DNA of 64,000 nucleotides from Vibrio campbellii CAIM 519 = NBRC 15631 = ATCC 25920 (GTDB taxonomy: Bacteria > Pseudomonadota > Gammaproteobacteria > Enterobacterales > Vibrionaceae). Below the pieces are notes generated by a model. It was not told the origin of the DNA and did no database searches. It was given only the letters and a program-made list of their open reading frames with translations. The stretch lies in NCBI RefSeq assembly GCF_002163755.1, contig NZ_CP015863.1, positions 2,418,001 through 2,482,000 of the forward strand, given 5' to 3'. The translations under genes and the position numbers were made by a program. This document shows positions 38,684-47,656 of this stretch, piece by piece. Positions within the stretch are counted from its first letter, which is position 1, and every line of letters begins with the position of its first letter.

Positions 38684-39094
38684 TTAAATGCCGACTTCTG
38701 CTGCCGTTAGGTTGTGGAACTCAGTAGGAATCTGGTCCCAAGCCGATTTGATTTCGCGAATAATATCAATAACATCATCAATTGGTTGAGGATCATTCTG
38801 GTGGTTCGCAGCCGAGATCTGAGTGATCATAAATTCGTAAAGTGAATCTAAGTTTGAAGCAATGTCACCACCATCTTCCATAGATAGACAACTACGAAGT
38901 GCGATGATGATGTCCAACGCCTTACCCAAGCGTTCACCTTTTGCAGGAATGTTACCTGCTTGCATTGCTGCTTTACCTTGGATCAGACGCTCAATTGCAC
39001 CTGCCATTAGCATTTGAATGACTTTGTGCGGAGACGCCGCACTCAGCTGGCTGTCGACTGATACCTTTTTGTATGCTTGCAAAGAACCGCGCAT
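38684..39094 (-). CDS. fliS: Flagellin export chaperone FliS (FlaJ)
   Basis: FliS (136 aa) binds the C-terminus of flagellin to stop early polymerisation. The opening AYKKVSVDSQLSAASPHKVI and LMAGAIERLIQGKAAM are typical; the rest is a helical bundle. It follows flaI by 12 bases. Confidence 0.94.
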   Translation of the reverse strand: MRGSLQAYKKVSVDSQLSAASPHKVIQMLMAGAIERLIQGKAAMQAGNIPAKGERLGKALDIIIALRSCLSMEDGGDIASNLDSLYEFMITQISAANHQNDPQPIDDVIDIIREIKSAWDQIPTEFHNLTAAEVGI

Positions 39095-39106
39095 AGTATT
39101 CCTCTT

Positions 39107-39412
39107 TTATATAAATTTTTTGTACTGCTGAAGCGAACGTTGACCATAACGGAACTTGTGAAGCTCTTTACCGACGTTAGTGGTTTCGTTTTGCATCAGC
39201 TCAACAATACTTTTGGTACGAGTGAGCAAGTCTTGCCACTCTGCTTCCTGCTTCACCAATGGATTGTTCTCAACAATGGACAGCAGGTTTTGCAATAACC
39301 GTTCCCTGATATCGACCAAGTGAAGGATTTCTTCAGTATTAAAGTCGACTTTTTCCAGCTCTTGCGTAATTAGTTGATCAATATCACTAATTTCTATGAG
39401 TGCATCTTTCAT
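39107..39412 (-). CDS. flaI: FlaI, small FliT-like flagellar protein
   Basis: This 101 aa helical protein sits exactly between fliD and fliS, the place of FliT, the FliD chaperone, in other bacteria. In Vibrio the gene is called flaI. Sequence likeness to enterobacterial FliT is slight, so the chaperone role is inferred from place, size and helical make-up. It starts directly after the fliD stop. Confidence 0.8.
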   Translation of the reverse strand: MKDALIEISDIDQLITQELEKVDFNTEEILHLVDIRERLLQNLLSIVENNPLVKQEAEWQDLLTRTKSIVELMQNETTNVGKELHKFRYGQRSLQQYKKFI

Positions 39413-41428
39413 CTATTGGCCCAACGCGTTCATCAGCGCCCCTAGTTGGCCCTGCATCTTACCCGTTGCATCTTGCATCGCAGCGAACTTAGCGTGAGTA
39501 CGCTTCTCTAAACTGTCCATGCGGCGATCTAATGCCGCTTGGTCGTCTCCAAGGCGGTAGTTTTGTTCAGTTAGGCTCTTCTCTCGCGTACGGATGCTAC
39601 CCGTAAAACCGGTAATGCCTTGGATTGCGTCTTCAACGCATTTCGCGAAACCTGTGTTACCGCCAAAGAACTTCTCCAACTCATTAAAGTTGTTGTTCAA
39701 TTGGCGATCCAACATGTCATAGTTGATTTCTAACGTACCTTGACGTGTGGTGGTGATACCGAACTCAGTCAAGGATTTCAGATCTTCCGGTGCTTTCTCT
39801 ATCGAGGTTGAAAAGACCGATTTCAAACGTGCATCAGCGTTACGTACCGTACTGTCACCCGCTAACGGTCCTTTCTGACCTGTCGTCGGGTCAACACTGG
39901 CAAGTGCTTTAGAGGTTTGATAGAACGAGTTGTACGCGGAAACGAAGTTTTCAATATCTGACCGTACACTCTGGCGATCATACTCAACGCCAATCTCAGC
40001 CGGGGGTTTACCCAGTTCCGATTTGCCCTTCAGCGTTAGGTTTACACCTTCAATGGCGTCTTCAATCACGTTGTTATGGCTCGAAAGCTGTGCAACGCCA
40101 TCAAGCATCACTTGCGAATCCTGACCGGCTTGCACTTCTGTCATGCCTGAATAAACTTCAAAGGCTTTTTGCGCTTCTGCGATCTTTGCCTCTGCGACAT
40201 CAATTTTCTCAAGACGCTCGCGCTCTTCAGGCTCTAGTTTAGCGCGATGGATTTGCTTCGCTTGTTCTTCCGTCAGTTCACCACGAGCCACCTTTTGGTC
40301 AAGTTCTTGCTTTTCATCGGCAATCTTTTGCTCAATTTCCGCTTTCTCTTGTTCAAGCTGTTGTTTAGCTTCTTTGGTTGTGACGTAAGAGTCAGTCAGC
40401 GTACCAGAGGCTGCATTGTTCCAGCCCGGAACGTCTGGTGCTTTCGCGATGGCTTCTTCATCCAGCTCTAATTCTGGCGGACGGTAAGAATCGAGAAGTG
40501 TGCCTGAAGCGGTTTCTGTCCAACCGGGTATGCTGTCTTGCGGACGCATACCCGCTCGTTTATTGGCAGCATCAATTGCTTCTTGCCCTGCCTTCGCCGC
40601 AGCGGCACCCGCCGCAGAGATCGGTTCGTCCGTTGCGCCATCTTGCGCATTCTCTGCCGCTTTTTGTTCTTCAGGAGGTATAGGATTGCCGTCTGCATCC
40701 ACCTGTTCAGGTTGGTCTGCATCGGTGTTTGACTCTGGTTCTTTAAGGGGGCCAAGTACGGCTTCTGCCGCTTCACGAGCTTCTTCAAGCGCGTTCACTC
40801 GGTCTTCCAGAGTTTTGTATTCGAAATGTTTCAGAGGGTTGCCAGCTTCGGCATCCACACTGACTTTGATTTGATGGTCCTTGCCCGAAAGGTTCGAAGC
40901 AAGGATCAAACGCGGCCCTTCTACGTCGTTAATAACGGAAGCACGTACGCCAGGGTTATCCTTAGCGCCGTTAATTCCACGAACGACATCAACTAGCTTA
41001 GAGCTAGAACGGACATTAACGTCGAAGGTGTCATCACCAAGAGAAATCTGCAGCTTACCAGCGCCAAACTTGGCGTCTTCTGGCAAAACGTCAGAAGCCA
41101 CTTTGTGGCTCTGTGCAAGCTGCAACACATCGATAGCATACTTACCGGCTATAGCGTCTGTTGTTGCGGTCGCGGATACGACTGCGTCGTCCGTTGTCTC
41201 TATAGAACGAACGGCAAACGCCTTCTCCTGACGAAAGTTCGTCATGAGATTCTTCATCGTATCCAACGATTCTCTGAGTCGCCCATAGGCACTGATGCTG
41301 GCGTCAATTGTCGCGCGCTCGTTGTCGATGCGTTGCTGCTTTGGCACACGCTCGGCATCTACAATTTTGCTGACCATGGAATTGATATCCATGCCGCCAG
41401 ACATCCCCAAAGGGCCTAAACTCATCAA
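39413..41428 (-). CDS. fliD: Filament cap protein FliD (FlaH)
   Basis: FliD (671 aa) caps the filament and helps insert flagellin. N-terminal (GMDINSMVSKIVDAERVPK) and C-terminal (coiled coil ending MQGQLGALMNALGQ) conserved regions fit the family. Compared with enteric FliD (about 470 aa) there is a charged insert of roughly 200 residues (about 205-420) with an Asp/Glu/Pro part, two copies of a PGWxxxASGTLxDSY unit at 301-315 and 334-348, and a Lys/Glu coiled coil. An insert here is common in Vibrio. Confidence 0.94.
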   Translation of the reverse strand: MMSLGPLGMSGGMDINSMVSKIVDAERVPKQQRIDNERATIDASISAYGRLRESLDTMKNLMTNFRQEKAFAVRSIETTDDAVVSATATTDAIAGKYAIDVLQLAQSHKVASDVLPEDAKFGAGKLQISLGDDTFDVNVRSSSKLVDVVRGINGAKDNPGVRASVINDVEGPRLILASNLSGKDHQIKVSVDAEAGNPLKHFEYKTLEDRVNALEEAREAAEAVLGPLKEPESNTDADQPEQVDADGNPIPPEEQKAAENAQDGATDEPISAAGAAAAKAGQEAIDAANKRAGMRPQDSIPGWTETASGTLLDSYRPPELELDEEAIAKAPDVPGWNNAASGTLTDSYVTTKEAKQQLEQEKAEIEQKIADEKQELDQKVARGELTEEQAKQIHRAKLEPEERERLEKIDVAEAKIAEAQKAFEVYSGMTEVQAGQDSQVMLDGVAQLSSHNNVIEDAIEGVNLTLKGKSELGKPPAEIGVEYDRQSVRSDIENFVSAYNSFYQTSKALASVDPTTGQKGPLAGDSTVRNADARLKSVFSTSIEKAPEDLKSLTEFGITTTRQGTLEINYDMLDRQLNNNFNELEKFFGGNTGFAKCVEDAIQGITGFTGSIRTREKSLTEQNYRLGDDQAALDRRMDSLEKRTHAKFAAMQDATGKMQGQLGALMNALGQ

Positions 41429-41445
41429 ATCACCTCAAAAACGAC

Positions 41446-41874
41446 TTACACCTTTTCAACTAACAAACCGCGGTTAGCTGTGTGCTCAGCTAGGCGACGC
41501 AATACCACGAGCATTTCTTCATCAGGGATCTGACGAATTACATCACCGGTTGTGGCTTCGTAAATCGTCACAACGTCTCGGCCCGATTCTTCATCGACTC
41601 GAAACGCTACCCCTTTATTCATGGCGCTCACAAATTCATTCATTTGCTCGACCATTTTTTCGCGTTCTTCTTTGTTCAGCTCTTGGCGAGATTCCGCCAT
41701 TTCAATCGCAGCTTGAACATAGAGTTCGCGTTCGGCATCGTTCGGTTTTTTAACGGGAACGGTGCCGTTAGTACTTGCTGTGCTAGGCGTGCCTATGCCA
41801 TTTTCTTTAGCAACTTTTGTGCCACTCGGTGTGCCGTAAGGCTGGATGTTCGACGTGTAGGAGGATATTTCCAT
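41446..41874 (-). CDS. flaG: Flagellar protein FlaG
   Basis: FlaG (142 aa) belongs to the FlaG family, implicated in filament length. The conserved part is C-terminal: VAFRVDEESGRDVVTIYEA, then TGDVIRQIPDEEMLVVLRRL. The N-terminal half is charged and probably flexible. It lies between flaA and fliD. Confidence 0.92.
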   Translation of the reverse strand: MEISSYTSNIQPYGTPSGTKVAKENGIGTPSTASTNGTVPVKKPNDAERELYVQAAIEMAESRQELNKEEREKMVEQMNEFVSAMNKGVAFRVDEESGRDVVTIYEATTGDVIRQIPDEEMLVVLRRLAEHTANRGLLVEKV

Positions 41875-41954
41875 TACAATCTCCCTTCCACCTTATGAGC
41901 TAACGATTAGGTCTATCGCTTTGGTGATGGTATCACTAGGCTGAGTCGACCCAA

Positions 41955-43085
41955 TTAGCCCAACAAGCTTAGCGCTGCAGATGGTGACTGCTTCGCTTGT
42001 GCCAGGATTGAAGTACTTGCTTGTTGAAGGATTTGCGACTTAGTCATTGCTGTCGTTTCCTTCGCGTAGTCAGTATCTTTAATACGGCTGTTAGACGCGT
42101 TAACATTCTCGTTAATGTTGTCTAGGTTGCTGATAGCGTGGTTGAAACGGTTTTGGAATGCACCAAGAGACGCACGTTGGCTGTCTACTGATTTTAGTGC
42201 GCCGTCAATGATCGCTACTGCTTCTTGAGAGCCTGCAACTGTGGTTACGTCGATGTCTTTAACCGTTACGTCTTTTGCATCGCCGAAGCCAATTTCACCC
42301 GCTAGGTTGCCAGAGAACTCTACATCGCCTGTTACTTTTTGAGTAGCAGCGAATACTTGTAGCTTGCCATCTTCACCAACAGATGCTTTTACATCTTCGC
42401 TTTGACCGTTGATGTAAGTTGCTAGCTGCTCGATATCATCGCCTTGTTTCGCGTTGATAGTCAGCTCTTTCTCTTCACCTTGCTTGTTGGTGTAAGTCAT
42501 CTTAAGCTCAGTGTTATCACCTACTGCCCAAGATGCATCTTTGCCATCTTCTGCTGAGTAGCTCTTACCGCCCATTGCAGAAGTATCAGAACGTAAGTTA
42601 CCCATAGAAAGCATTACTGCTTCACCAGAGTCCGCACCGATTTGGAAAGATTGAGTACCGTAAGTACCGTTAAGAAGCTTGTTACCACCAAATGATGTGG
42701 TTTCAGCGATACGGTTTAGTTCGTCGTTAAGTGCTGTTACTTCTTCTTGAATCGCTACACGCTCAGAACGCGAGTTTGAACCGTTCGCAGATTGAAGCGA
42801 TAGGTCACGCATACGTTGTAGGATGTTGGTAGATTCATTCATTGCACCTTCAGCAACCTGTGCAATAGAGATGCCGTCGTTCGCGTTTTTCACAGCCATG
42901 TCTAGACCACGGCTCTGTGCGTTCAAACGGTTAGAAATCTGTAGACCTGCAGCATCATCTTTCGCGCTATTGATTTTATAACCCGAAGACAAACGCTCCA
43001 TTGATTTTTGTTGACCTTCAGCCGCTTGGTTTAGGTAACGCTGTGCGGTCATCGCAGAAACGTTAGTATTAACGTTAATCGCCAT
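41955..43085 (-). CDS. flaA: Polar flagellin FlaA
   Basis: This 376 aa flagellin has conserved ends: N-terminal MAINVNTNVSAMTAQRYL and C-terminal KSQILQQASTSILAQAKQ, which form the D0/D1 helices; the middle (about 175-280) is the variable surface domain. The final LSLLG is the usual C-terminal export/assembly end. It has its own sigma-28 promoter. The name follows the flaF-flaB-flaA order of the V. parahaemolyticus polar system. Confidence 0.93.
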   Translation of the reverse strand: MAINVNTNVSAMTAQRYLNQAAEGQQKSMERLSSGYKINSAKDDAAGLQISNRLNAQSRGLDMAVKNANDGISIAQVAEGAMNESTNILQRMRDLSLQSANGSNSRSERVAIQEEVTALNDELNRIAETTSFGGNKLLNGTYGTQSFQIGADSGEAVMLSMGNLRSDTSAMGGKSYSAEDGKDASWAVGDNTELKMTYTNKQGEEKELTINAKQGDDIEQLATYINGQSEDVKASVGEDGKLQVFAATQKVTGDVEFSGNLAGEIGFGDAKDVTVKDIDVTTVAGSQEAVAIIDGALKSVDSQRASLGAFQNRFNHAISNLDNINENVNASNSRIKDTDYAKETTAMTKSQILQQASTSILAQAKQSPSAALSLLG

Positions 43086-43166
43086 AGTTGATCTCCTTAA
43101 GGCTTTAGTTGATGCACCGTCGTGTCTCTCACCTCACTTAGGTACATCTCATTTCTCTCAGTCCCT

Positions 43167-43193
43167 TTAACGGCGGCCTATAAATATCCTTTA
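43167..43193 (-). promoter_or_regulatory. Sigma-28 promoter for flaA
   Basis: The minus strand reads TAAAGGAT-N11-GCCGTTAA, a close match to the sigma-28 consensus with the exact 11-base spacing, 82 bases before the flaA ATG. Confidence 0.85.
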
Positions 43194-43303
43194 GGAGAAA
43201 TTTTCAATTTTTTGCGATTAATTTCTTTGGCTTACTGAAGTGTGATGCATCTCTAATATTGTAACTAGAAGTAACTCAAGCTTGTCCAAACCTCAAAAAC
43301 AGA

Positions 43304-43332
43304 TATAAAAAAACCCAGCCGAAGCTGGGTTT
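43304..43332 (-). terminator. Terminator of flaB
   Basis: A 9-bp AAACCCAGC stem with a TTCG tetraloop runs into a T tract on the minus strand, 49 bases after the flaB stop. It makes flaB a single-gene unit. Confidence 0.93.
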
Positions 43333-43380
43333 ACTCGCTCATCTCTCACCACGAGCCAATGGGGTTCTCGCCTTAGGTTA

Positions 43381-44514
43381 TTAACCTAGTAGGCTTAGCG
43401 CTGAGTTCGGCGCTTGTTTCGCTTGCGCAAGGATAGAACTTGACGCTTGCGATAGAATTTGTGACTTAGTCATTTGAGTCGTTTCTTTCGCGAAGTCAGT
43501 ATCTTTAATACGGCTCTTCGACGCGTTCACGTTCTCGTTGATGTTATCCAAGTTGCTGATTGCGTGGTTGAAACGGTTTTGGAAAGCACCCAGCTCTGCA
43601 CGGTGGCTGTCTACGTATTTCAGTGCCGCATCAATGATAGCCACAGATTCTTGTGCGCCACCTACTGATGTTACGTCGATAGTATCAACCGTTACGTTAT
43701 TGCCGTCGCTTAGACCTAGCTCACCAGATAGGCCGCCTGAGAATTCAACGTCACCTTCAACTTTGTTGTTACCCGCAAACACTTGTAGTTTGCCGTCTTG
43801 GTCTACTGACGCTTTTACTAGGTCAGTTTGACCATTGATGTACGTCGCTAGCTCTTCGATATCGTCACCCGCTTTCGCGCTGATGTTGATTTCTTGCTCT
43901 TGACCAAAGCTGTCAGTCAGGCTGATTTTCAGGTCGTTTTTGCCCGCTTCAACGTTCCAGTTTTTGTCTTTACCGTTGTCAGCTTGGTAGCTCACGCCGC
44001 CCATCATTTTATTGTCTGAGCGCATGTCTTTTAGGTTAAGCATTACTGCTTCACCGTTGTCCGCACCGATTTGGAAAGACTGAGTACCGTAAGTACCGTT
44101 TAGAAGCTTGTTACCACCGAAAGAAGTCGTTTCAGCGATACGGTTTAGTTCATCGTTCAGTGCTGTTACTTCTTCTTGAATCGCAACACGTTCTGCTTTT
44201 GAGTTAGAACCGTTTGCTGATTGAAGAGACAGGTCACGCATACGTTGTAGGATGTTAGTGGTCTCGTTCATTGCACCTTCAGCAGTTTGTGCAATAGAGA
44301 TACCGTCGTTCGCGTTACGAACAGCCACATCCAGACCACGGCTTTGTACGTTCAAGCGGTTCGAGATTTGAAGACCCGCAGCGTCATCTTTCGCGCTGTT
44401 GATTTTGAAACCTGAAGACAAACGCTCCATAGAAGTTTGTTGTGCTGAGTTTGCGTTGTTTAGGTAACGCTGAGCGGTCATCGCTGATACGTTTGTGTTT
44501 ACATTCACTGCCAT
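43381..44514 (-). CDS. flaB: Polar flagellin FlaB
   Basis: This 377 aa flagellin has the same D0/D1 ends as FlaA, and DNA identity is high in the first 170 codons and last 80; the middle diverges. The frame opens 19 codons further, but the ATG at 44514 (MAVNVNTNVSAMTAQR) is preceded by GGAG and matches the family start. The long GDDIEELATYINGQTDLVKA stretch is shared with its neighbours. Confidence 0.95.
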   Translation of the reverse strand: MAVNVNTNVSAMTAQRYLNNANSAQQTSMERLSSGFKINSAKDDAAGLQISNRLNVQSRGLDVAVRNANDGISIAQTAEGAMNETTNILQRMRDLSLQSANGSNSKAERVAIQEEVTALNDELNRIAETTSFGGNKLLNGTYGTQSFQIGADNGEAVMLNLKDMRSDNKMMGGVSYQADNGKDKNWNVEAGKNDLKISLTDSFGQEQEINISAKAGDDIEELATYINGQTDLVKASVDQDGKLQVFAGNNKVEGDVEFSGGLSGELGLSDGNNVTVDTIDVTSVGGAQESVAIIDAALKYVDSHRAELGAFQNRFNHAISNLDNINENVNASKSRIKDTDFAKETTQMTKSQILSQASSSILAQAKQAPNSALSLLG

Positions 44515-44595
44515 GGTGATTTCTCCAATTGATTTTCCGATGTAACGGTTTCCGACGTCTCGGAAAACCAAGTAGTTCTCTCAAAGTTACTTTTA

Positions 44596-44622
44596 TTAAC
44601 GGCGCATGCCCTGTTTTCTTTA
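44596..44622 (-). promoter_or_regulatory. Sigma-28 promoter for flaB
   Basis: The minus strand reads TAAAGAAA-N11-GCCGTTAA, with the same -10 half as the flaA promoter, 82 bases before the flaB ATG. Confidence 0.88.
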
Positions 44623-44777
44623 GAAAAAATTTTAGATTTTTTTGAAAATAATTCGTTTGGAGGGGTAATCGTGACGAAGCGGATAAAAAAGCAAAAAAAC
44701 TTTCATTTTTCGCTAAAGCTTCTTTTCGAATTGTCGATACAGGCTGATTTTGCGTTAAATTCGTGTGGTGCGAATCA

Positions 44778-45917
44778 TTAACCAAGCAGCGTCAAAGCAA
44801 GGTTTGGCGCTTGTTTTGCTTGTGCCAGAATCGAAGTGCTGACCTGTTGTAAGATCTGCTGCTTCACCATTTGTGTGGTTTCTTTGGCGTAATCAGTATC
44901 TTGAATACGGCGATTCGAAGCCGCTAGGTTTTCGTGGATATTCTCCAGATTATTGATCGCATGATTAAAGCGGTTTTGATACGCACCTAGCTCAGCACGA
45001 CTGCTGTCCACTGTTTTCATGGCATCATCTAGAATACCAACCGCCATCTGAGCACCACCCACCGTACTGATATCAATTTTATCTACCGTTCTTTTTACGG
45101 TGACATACTTGTCAAGCTCTAACTCATCCCCCAAACCACCACTGAAGGTTGGTCCAGGGTATCCTATGGCATCTTTATAGGACATCAGTAACTGCAGTTG
45201 CCCCTCTTCATTAACAGACGCTTTTACTTTATCGGTTTGCCCATTAATGTAAGTAGCGAGTTCTTCTATATCGTCACCTGCTTTAGCTTCAATACGGACC
45301 TCCTGCTCTTCAAAATTGTTATCACGATAGTGGATAACAATATCGTTGTTTCCGTTTTGAACCATCCAATCGGAGCCGACCCTTTGAGATGATCTCATAG
45401 AAAAGCTAGCAAAAGATTCCGGCTGCATAGTCCGTAGGCCAATTTGTACCGCTTCACCAGCAGTTGCACCGATTTGAAAAGACGATGTGCCAAATGTGCC
45501 ATTCAGTAATTTACGCCCACCAAAGGAGGTGGTTTCGGCAATGCGGTTTAGCTCATCATTAAGTGCCATCACTTCTTCTTGCAGCGCAGTGCGTTCCGCT
45601 TTGCTGTTTGAGCCATTAGCTGACTGGAGCGACAAATCACGCATACGTTGCATGATATTGGTCACCTCATTCATCGCGCCTTCCGCAGTTTGCATGATGG
45701 AAATGCCATCGTTCGCGTTACGTACGGCAACATCTAAACCACGCATTTGCGATTGCAGACGGTTGGAGATTTGCATACCCGCAGCGTCATCCTTTGCGCC
45801 GTTAATACGCTTCCCTGAAGACAAACGCTCCATGGATTGGTTCAGCATATCGGTTGCACTGGTCAAATGACGCTGTGCGACAAGTGCTGCCACATTGGTA
45901 TTAACAGTGATCGCCAC
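44778..45917 (-). CDS. flaF: Polar flagellin FlaF
   Basis: This 379 aa flagellin is more divergent than FlaA/FlaB: N-terminal MAITVNTNVAALVAQRHL, a different central domain (FSMRSSQRVGSDWMVQ), C-terminal APNLALTLLG. Conserved assembly regions are intact, so it is likely functional, perhaps a minor filament protein. It is the first gene of the flaF-flaB-flaA row. Confidence 0.93.
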   Translation of the reverse strand: MAITVNTNVAALVAQRHLTSATDMLNQSMERLSSGKRINGAKDDAAGMQISNRLQSQMRGLDVAVRNANDGISIMQTAEGAMNEVTNIMQRMRDLSLQSANGSNSKAERTALQEEVMALNDELNRIAETTSFGGRKLLNGTFGTSSFQIGATAGEAVQIGLRTMQPESFASFSMRSSQRVGSDWMVQNGNNDIVIHYRDNNFEEQEVRIEAKAGDDIEELATYINGQTDKVKASVNEEGQLQLLMSYKDAIGYPGPTFSGGLGDELELDKYVTVKRTVDKIDISTVGGAQMAVGILDDAMKTVDSSRAELGAYQNRFNHAINNLENIHENLAASNRRIQDTDYAKETTQMVKQQILQQVSTSILAQAKQAPNLALTLLG

Positions 45918-45950
45918 AAATATTGGTCCTGAAATTAAGGCTTTGGATAC

Positions 45951-45977
45951 TTATCGACCAAATTGCAGAAAGGTTTA
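45951..45977 (-). promoter_or_regulatory. Sigma-28 promoter for flaF
   Basis: The minus strand reads TAAACCTT-N11-GTCGATAA, close to consensus with correct spacing and only 34 bases before the start codon. Confidence 0.8.
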
Positions 45978-46030
45978 GGTTTTTTTGAGAAAGAGCCAGT
46001 GCTCAAAGTAATGGAAAGGGAGGAAAGACG

Positions 46031-46056
46031 AAAAAGCCCTCCGAGCGGAGAGCTTT
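46031..46056 (-). terminator. Terminator after the Dyp-type peroxidase gene
   Basis: An 11-bp stem with one mismatch (AAAGC, CTCCG) and a 2-base apex is followed on the minus strand by five T. It separates the peroxidase unit from flaF. Confidence 0.75.
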
Positions 46057-46078
46057 AGTATACGTTGCTTCTAGGAAA

Positions 46079-46981
46079 TTACTTAATCGCCAATTCCGCT
46101 AGCATTTCTTGTGATGGAGCGAAAAAGTAAGCGCCTGTTACCGCTTTAGTGAAACGAAGCAGTTGGTCTGTCTTGCCATCCGTCACACCGTACATGCTTT
46201 CAAGCATCACTTTGATGTTGTGGATAGTATTGCAGTAAGAGATGAATAGAAGACCATGTGCACCAGTCGCTGTGCCGTATGGCAAGCTGTGGCGAACGAT
46301 CTTAAGACCTTTACCTTCTTCTTTAATGTCTACGCGACCTACGTGAGACGCAGCTGGAACGTCTTCTAGCTCGATAGAGTCTGGTTTAGTACGGCCAATG
46401 ACTTTCTCTTGAGCAGAGACATTCAGACGGTTCCATGCAGGAAGGTTGTGCTCAAAGCGTTGAACCATCACGTAGCTACCACCAGCGAAAGCGCCGTCTT
46501 TGATCAATGCAACGTCAGCACGCGCATCACCTTTCGGGTTCTCTGTGCCATCTACGAAATCCGTCATGTCACGAGCATCTAGGTAACGGTAACCGTAAGT
46601 TTCGTCGACGACTGTTACATCTTCTGCTGTATCCACTAGGAATTTACGCAGTACATAGAAGTGCAAATCGTGACGATTTGAGTGGCAGTGAATCAGTACA
46701 TCAACATCAGATGCAGGCGCAATCACGTCGCCTTCGCCTAGCTCAGGGAAGTCGATCAAATCTTCTGGCATTTGCATGTTTAGGTGCTGCCAGAAAGACT
46801 TAGTGAATGCGATAGAAATCGTTAGGTCTGCACCTGGTTGGCTCGCATTTAGCTCATTTACTAGCCCAGGTAGCGCTTTCAGTTTCGCCAGTACGTTTTC
46901 ACGGTTTTGGTTCACCTTTAACTGAGTGTAAAGTGCAAATGGTCCTGCTTCAGGCACAATCGCCGTTTGAGCTTGTGACAT
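46079..46981 (-). CDS. yfeX: Dyp-type haem peroxidase (YfeX-like)
   Basis: This 300 aa protein is a dye-decolorising-type peroxidase of the YfeX class, a cytoplasmic haem enzyme. The GXXDG family motif is in TDFVDGTENPKG (catalytic Asp), and the proximal haem histidine is likely in VRHSLPYGTATGAHGLLF. The frame opens nine codons further, but the ATG at 46981 has AGAGGA seven bases upstream. The next gene resembles yfeZ, the same partner as in enterobacteria. Confidence 0.92.
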   Translation of the reverse strand: MSQAQTAIVPEAGPFALYTQLKVNQNRENVLAKLKALPGLVNELNASQPGADLTISIAFTKSFWQHLNMQMPEDLIDFPELGEGDVIAPASDVDVLIHCHSNRHDLHFYVLRKFLVDTAEDVTVVDETYGYRYLDARDMTDFVDGTENPKGDARADVALIKDGAFAGGSYVMVQRFEHNLPAWNRLNVSAQEKVIGRTKPDSIELEDVPAASHVGRVDIKEEGKGLKIVRHSLPYGTATGAHGLLFISYCNTIHNIKVMLESMYGVTDGKTDQLLRFTKAVTGAYFFAPSQEMLAELAIK

Positions 46982-47025
46982 TGAGAAATCCTCTATACAT
47001 TGCCCCATGCGGGAATTTTTTGTTC

Positions 47026-47511
47026 TTAATTCTTAGATGGCTGTTCTTCTTTGTGCTCAACTTGTGGCACGTTGAAACAGTCTTTCGCCCATCTTCCATT
47101 AAAAAGATAGATCATAAACCAAGCTAACAGGGTAATAGTGAGCGCGTTTGCCCAGTTGAATACACCATGTTCTAAGTAGACATGATACATGGTCTGAACC
47201 AATTGAATACCGCACAAGATCAAAGTCATGGCACGACCATGCTGCGTAATTTGATTCACCCAACCTCTGTCTGGATGACGTAAGCCCATCAGCCACATCA
47301 ATAATAAACTTGGAATACCCATCGATAGTCCGAGATATAGCGTATTTGAGTCGGGATAAACAATCGATAATATCTTGCTACCGCTGTGTCTACTTACTCC
47401 TGCCATGGCAAACACTACCCAAGAGCGCGCTAGGAACATCCACCCTAGCCATAACATAATTGGCGCTTTCAAAAATCCATGAGCGTCGTACTGATCAAAT
47501 GAGTAACGCAC
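47026..47511 (-). CDS. DUF2919 membrane protein (YfeZ-like)
   Basis: This 161 aa protein has four to five membrane helices and a charged tail, resembling the DUF2919/YfeZ family of unknown function. It starts at GTG and comes 44 bases before the peroxidase start, so the two are probably one unit. The repeated pairing with YfeX suggests a linked role, which is inference. Confidence 0.78.
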   Translation of the reverse strand: MRYSFDQYDAHGFLKAPIMLWLGWMFLARSWVVFAMAGVSRHSGSKILSIVYPDSNTLYLGLSMGIPSLLLMWLMGLRHPDRGWVNQITQHGRAMTLILCGIQLVQTMYHVYLEHGVFNWANALTITLLAWFMIYLFNGRWAKDCFNVPQVEHKEEQPSKN

Positions 47512-47656
47512 AATATCGTCTTCTTAGTTTCATAAAAACGCCACTTTAACCGATCGCTTAAGAGTTGCAACCCAGCAAAGATGAGAACTAAAGTTCATTT
47601 CGTCATCTTACGCAGGTAAACTAAGTTAAGATTTACAGTGACGTCGATAAAAAAGC

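Noticed and set aside
41875..41954. Possible sigma-28 promoter or terminator between flaA and flaG
   Set aside because: The best match lacks an acceptable -35 half and the short hairpin has no T run; read-through or a distant promoter cannot be excluded.
39413..45917. The three adjacent flagellins as an assembly duplication
   Set aside because: Central domains, promoters and lengths differ clearly, as expected for true paralogues.
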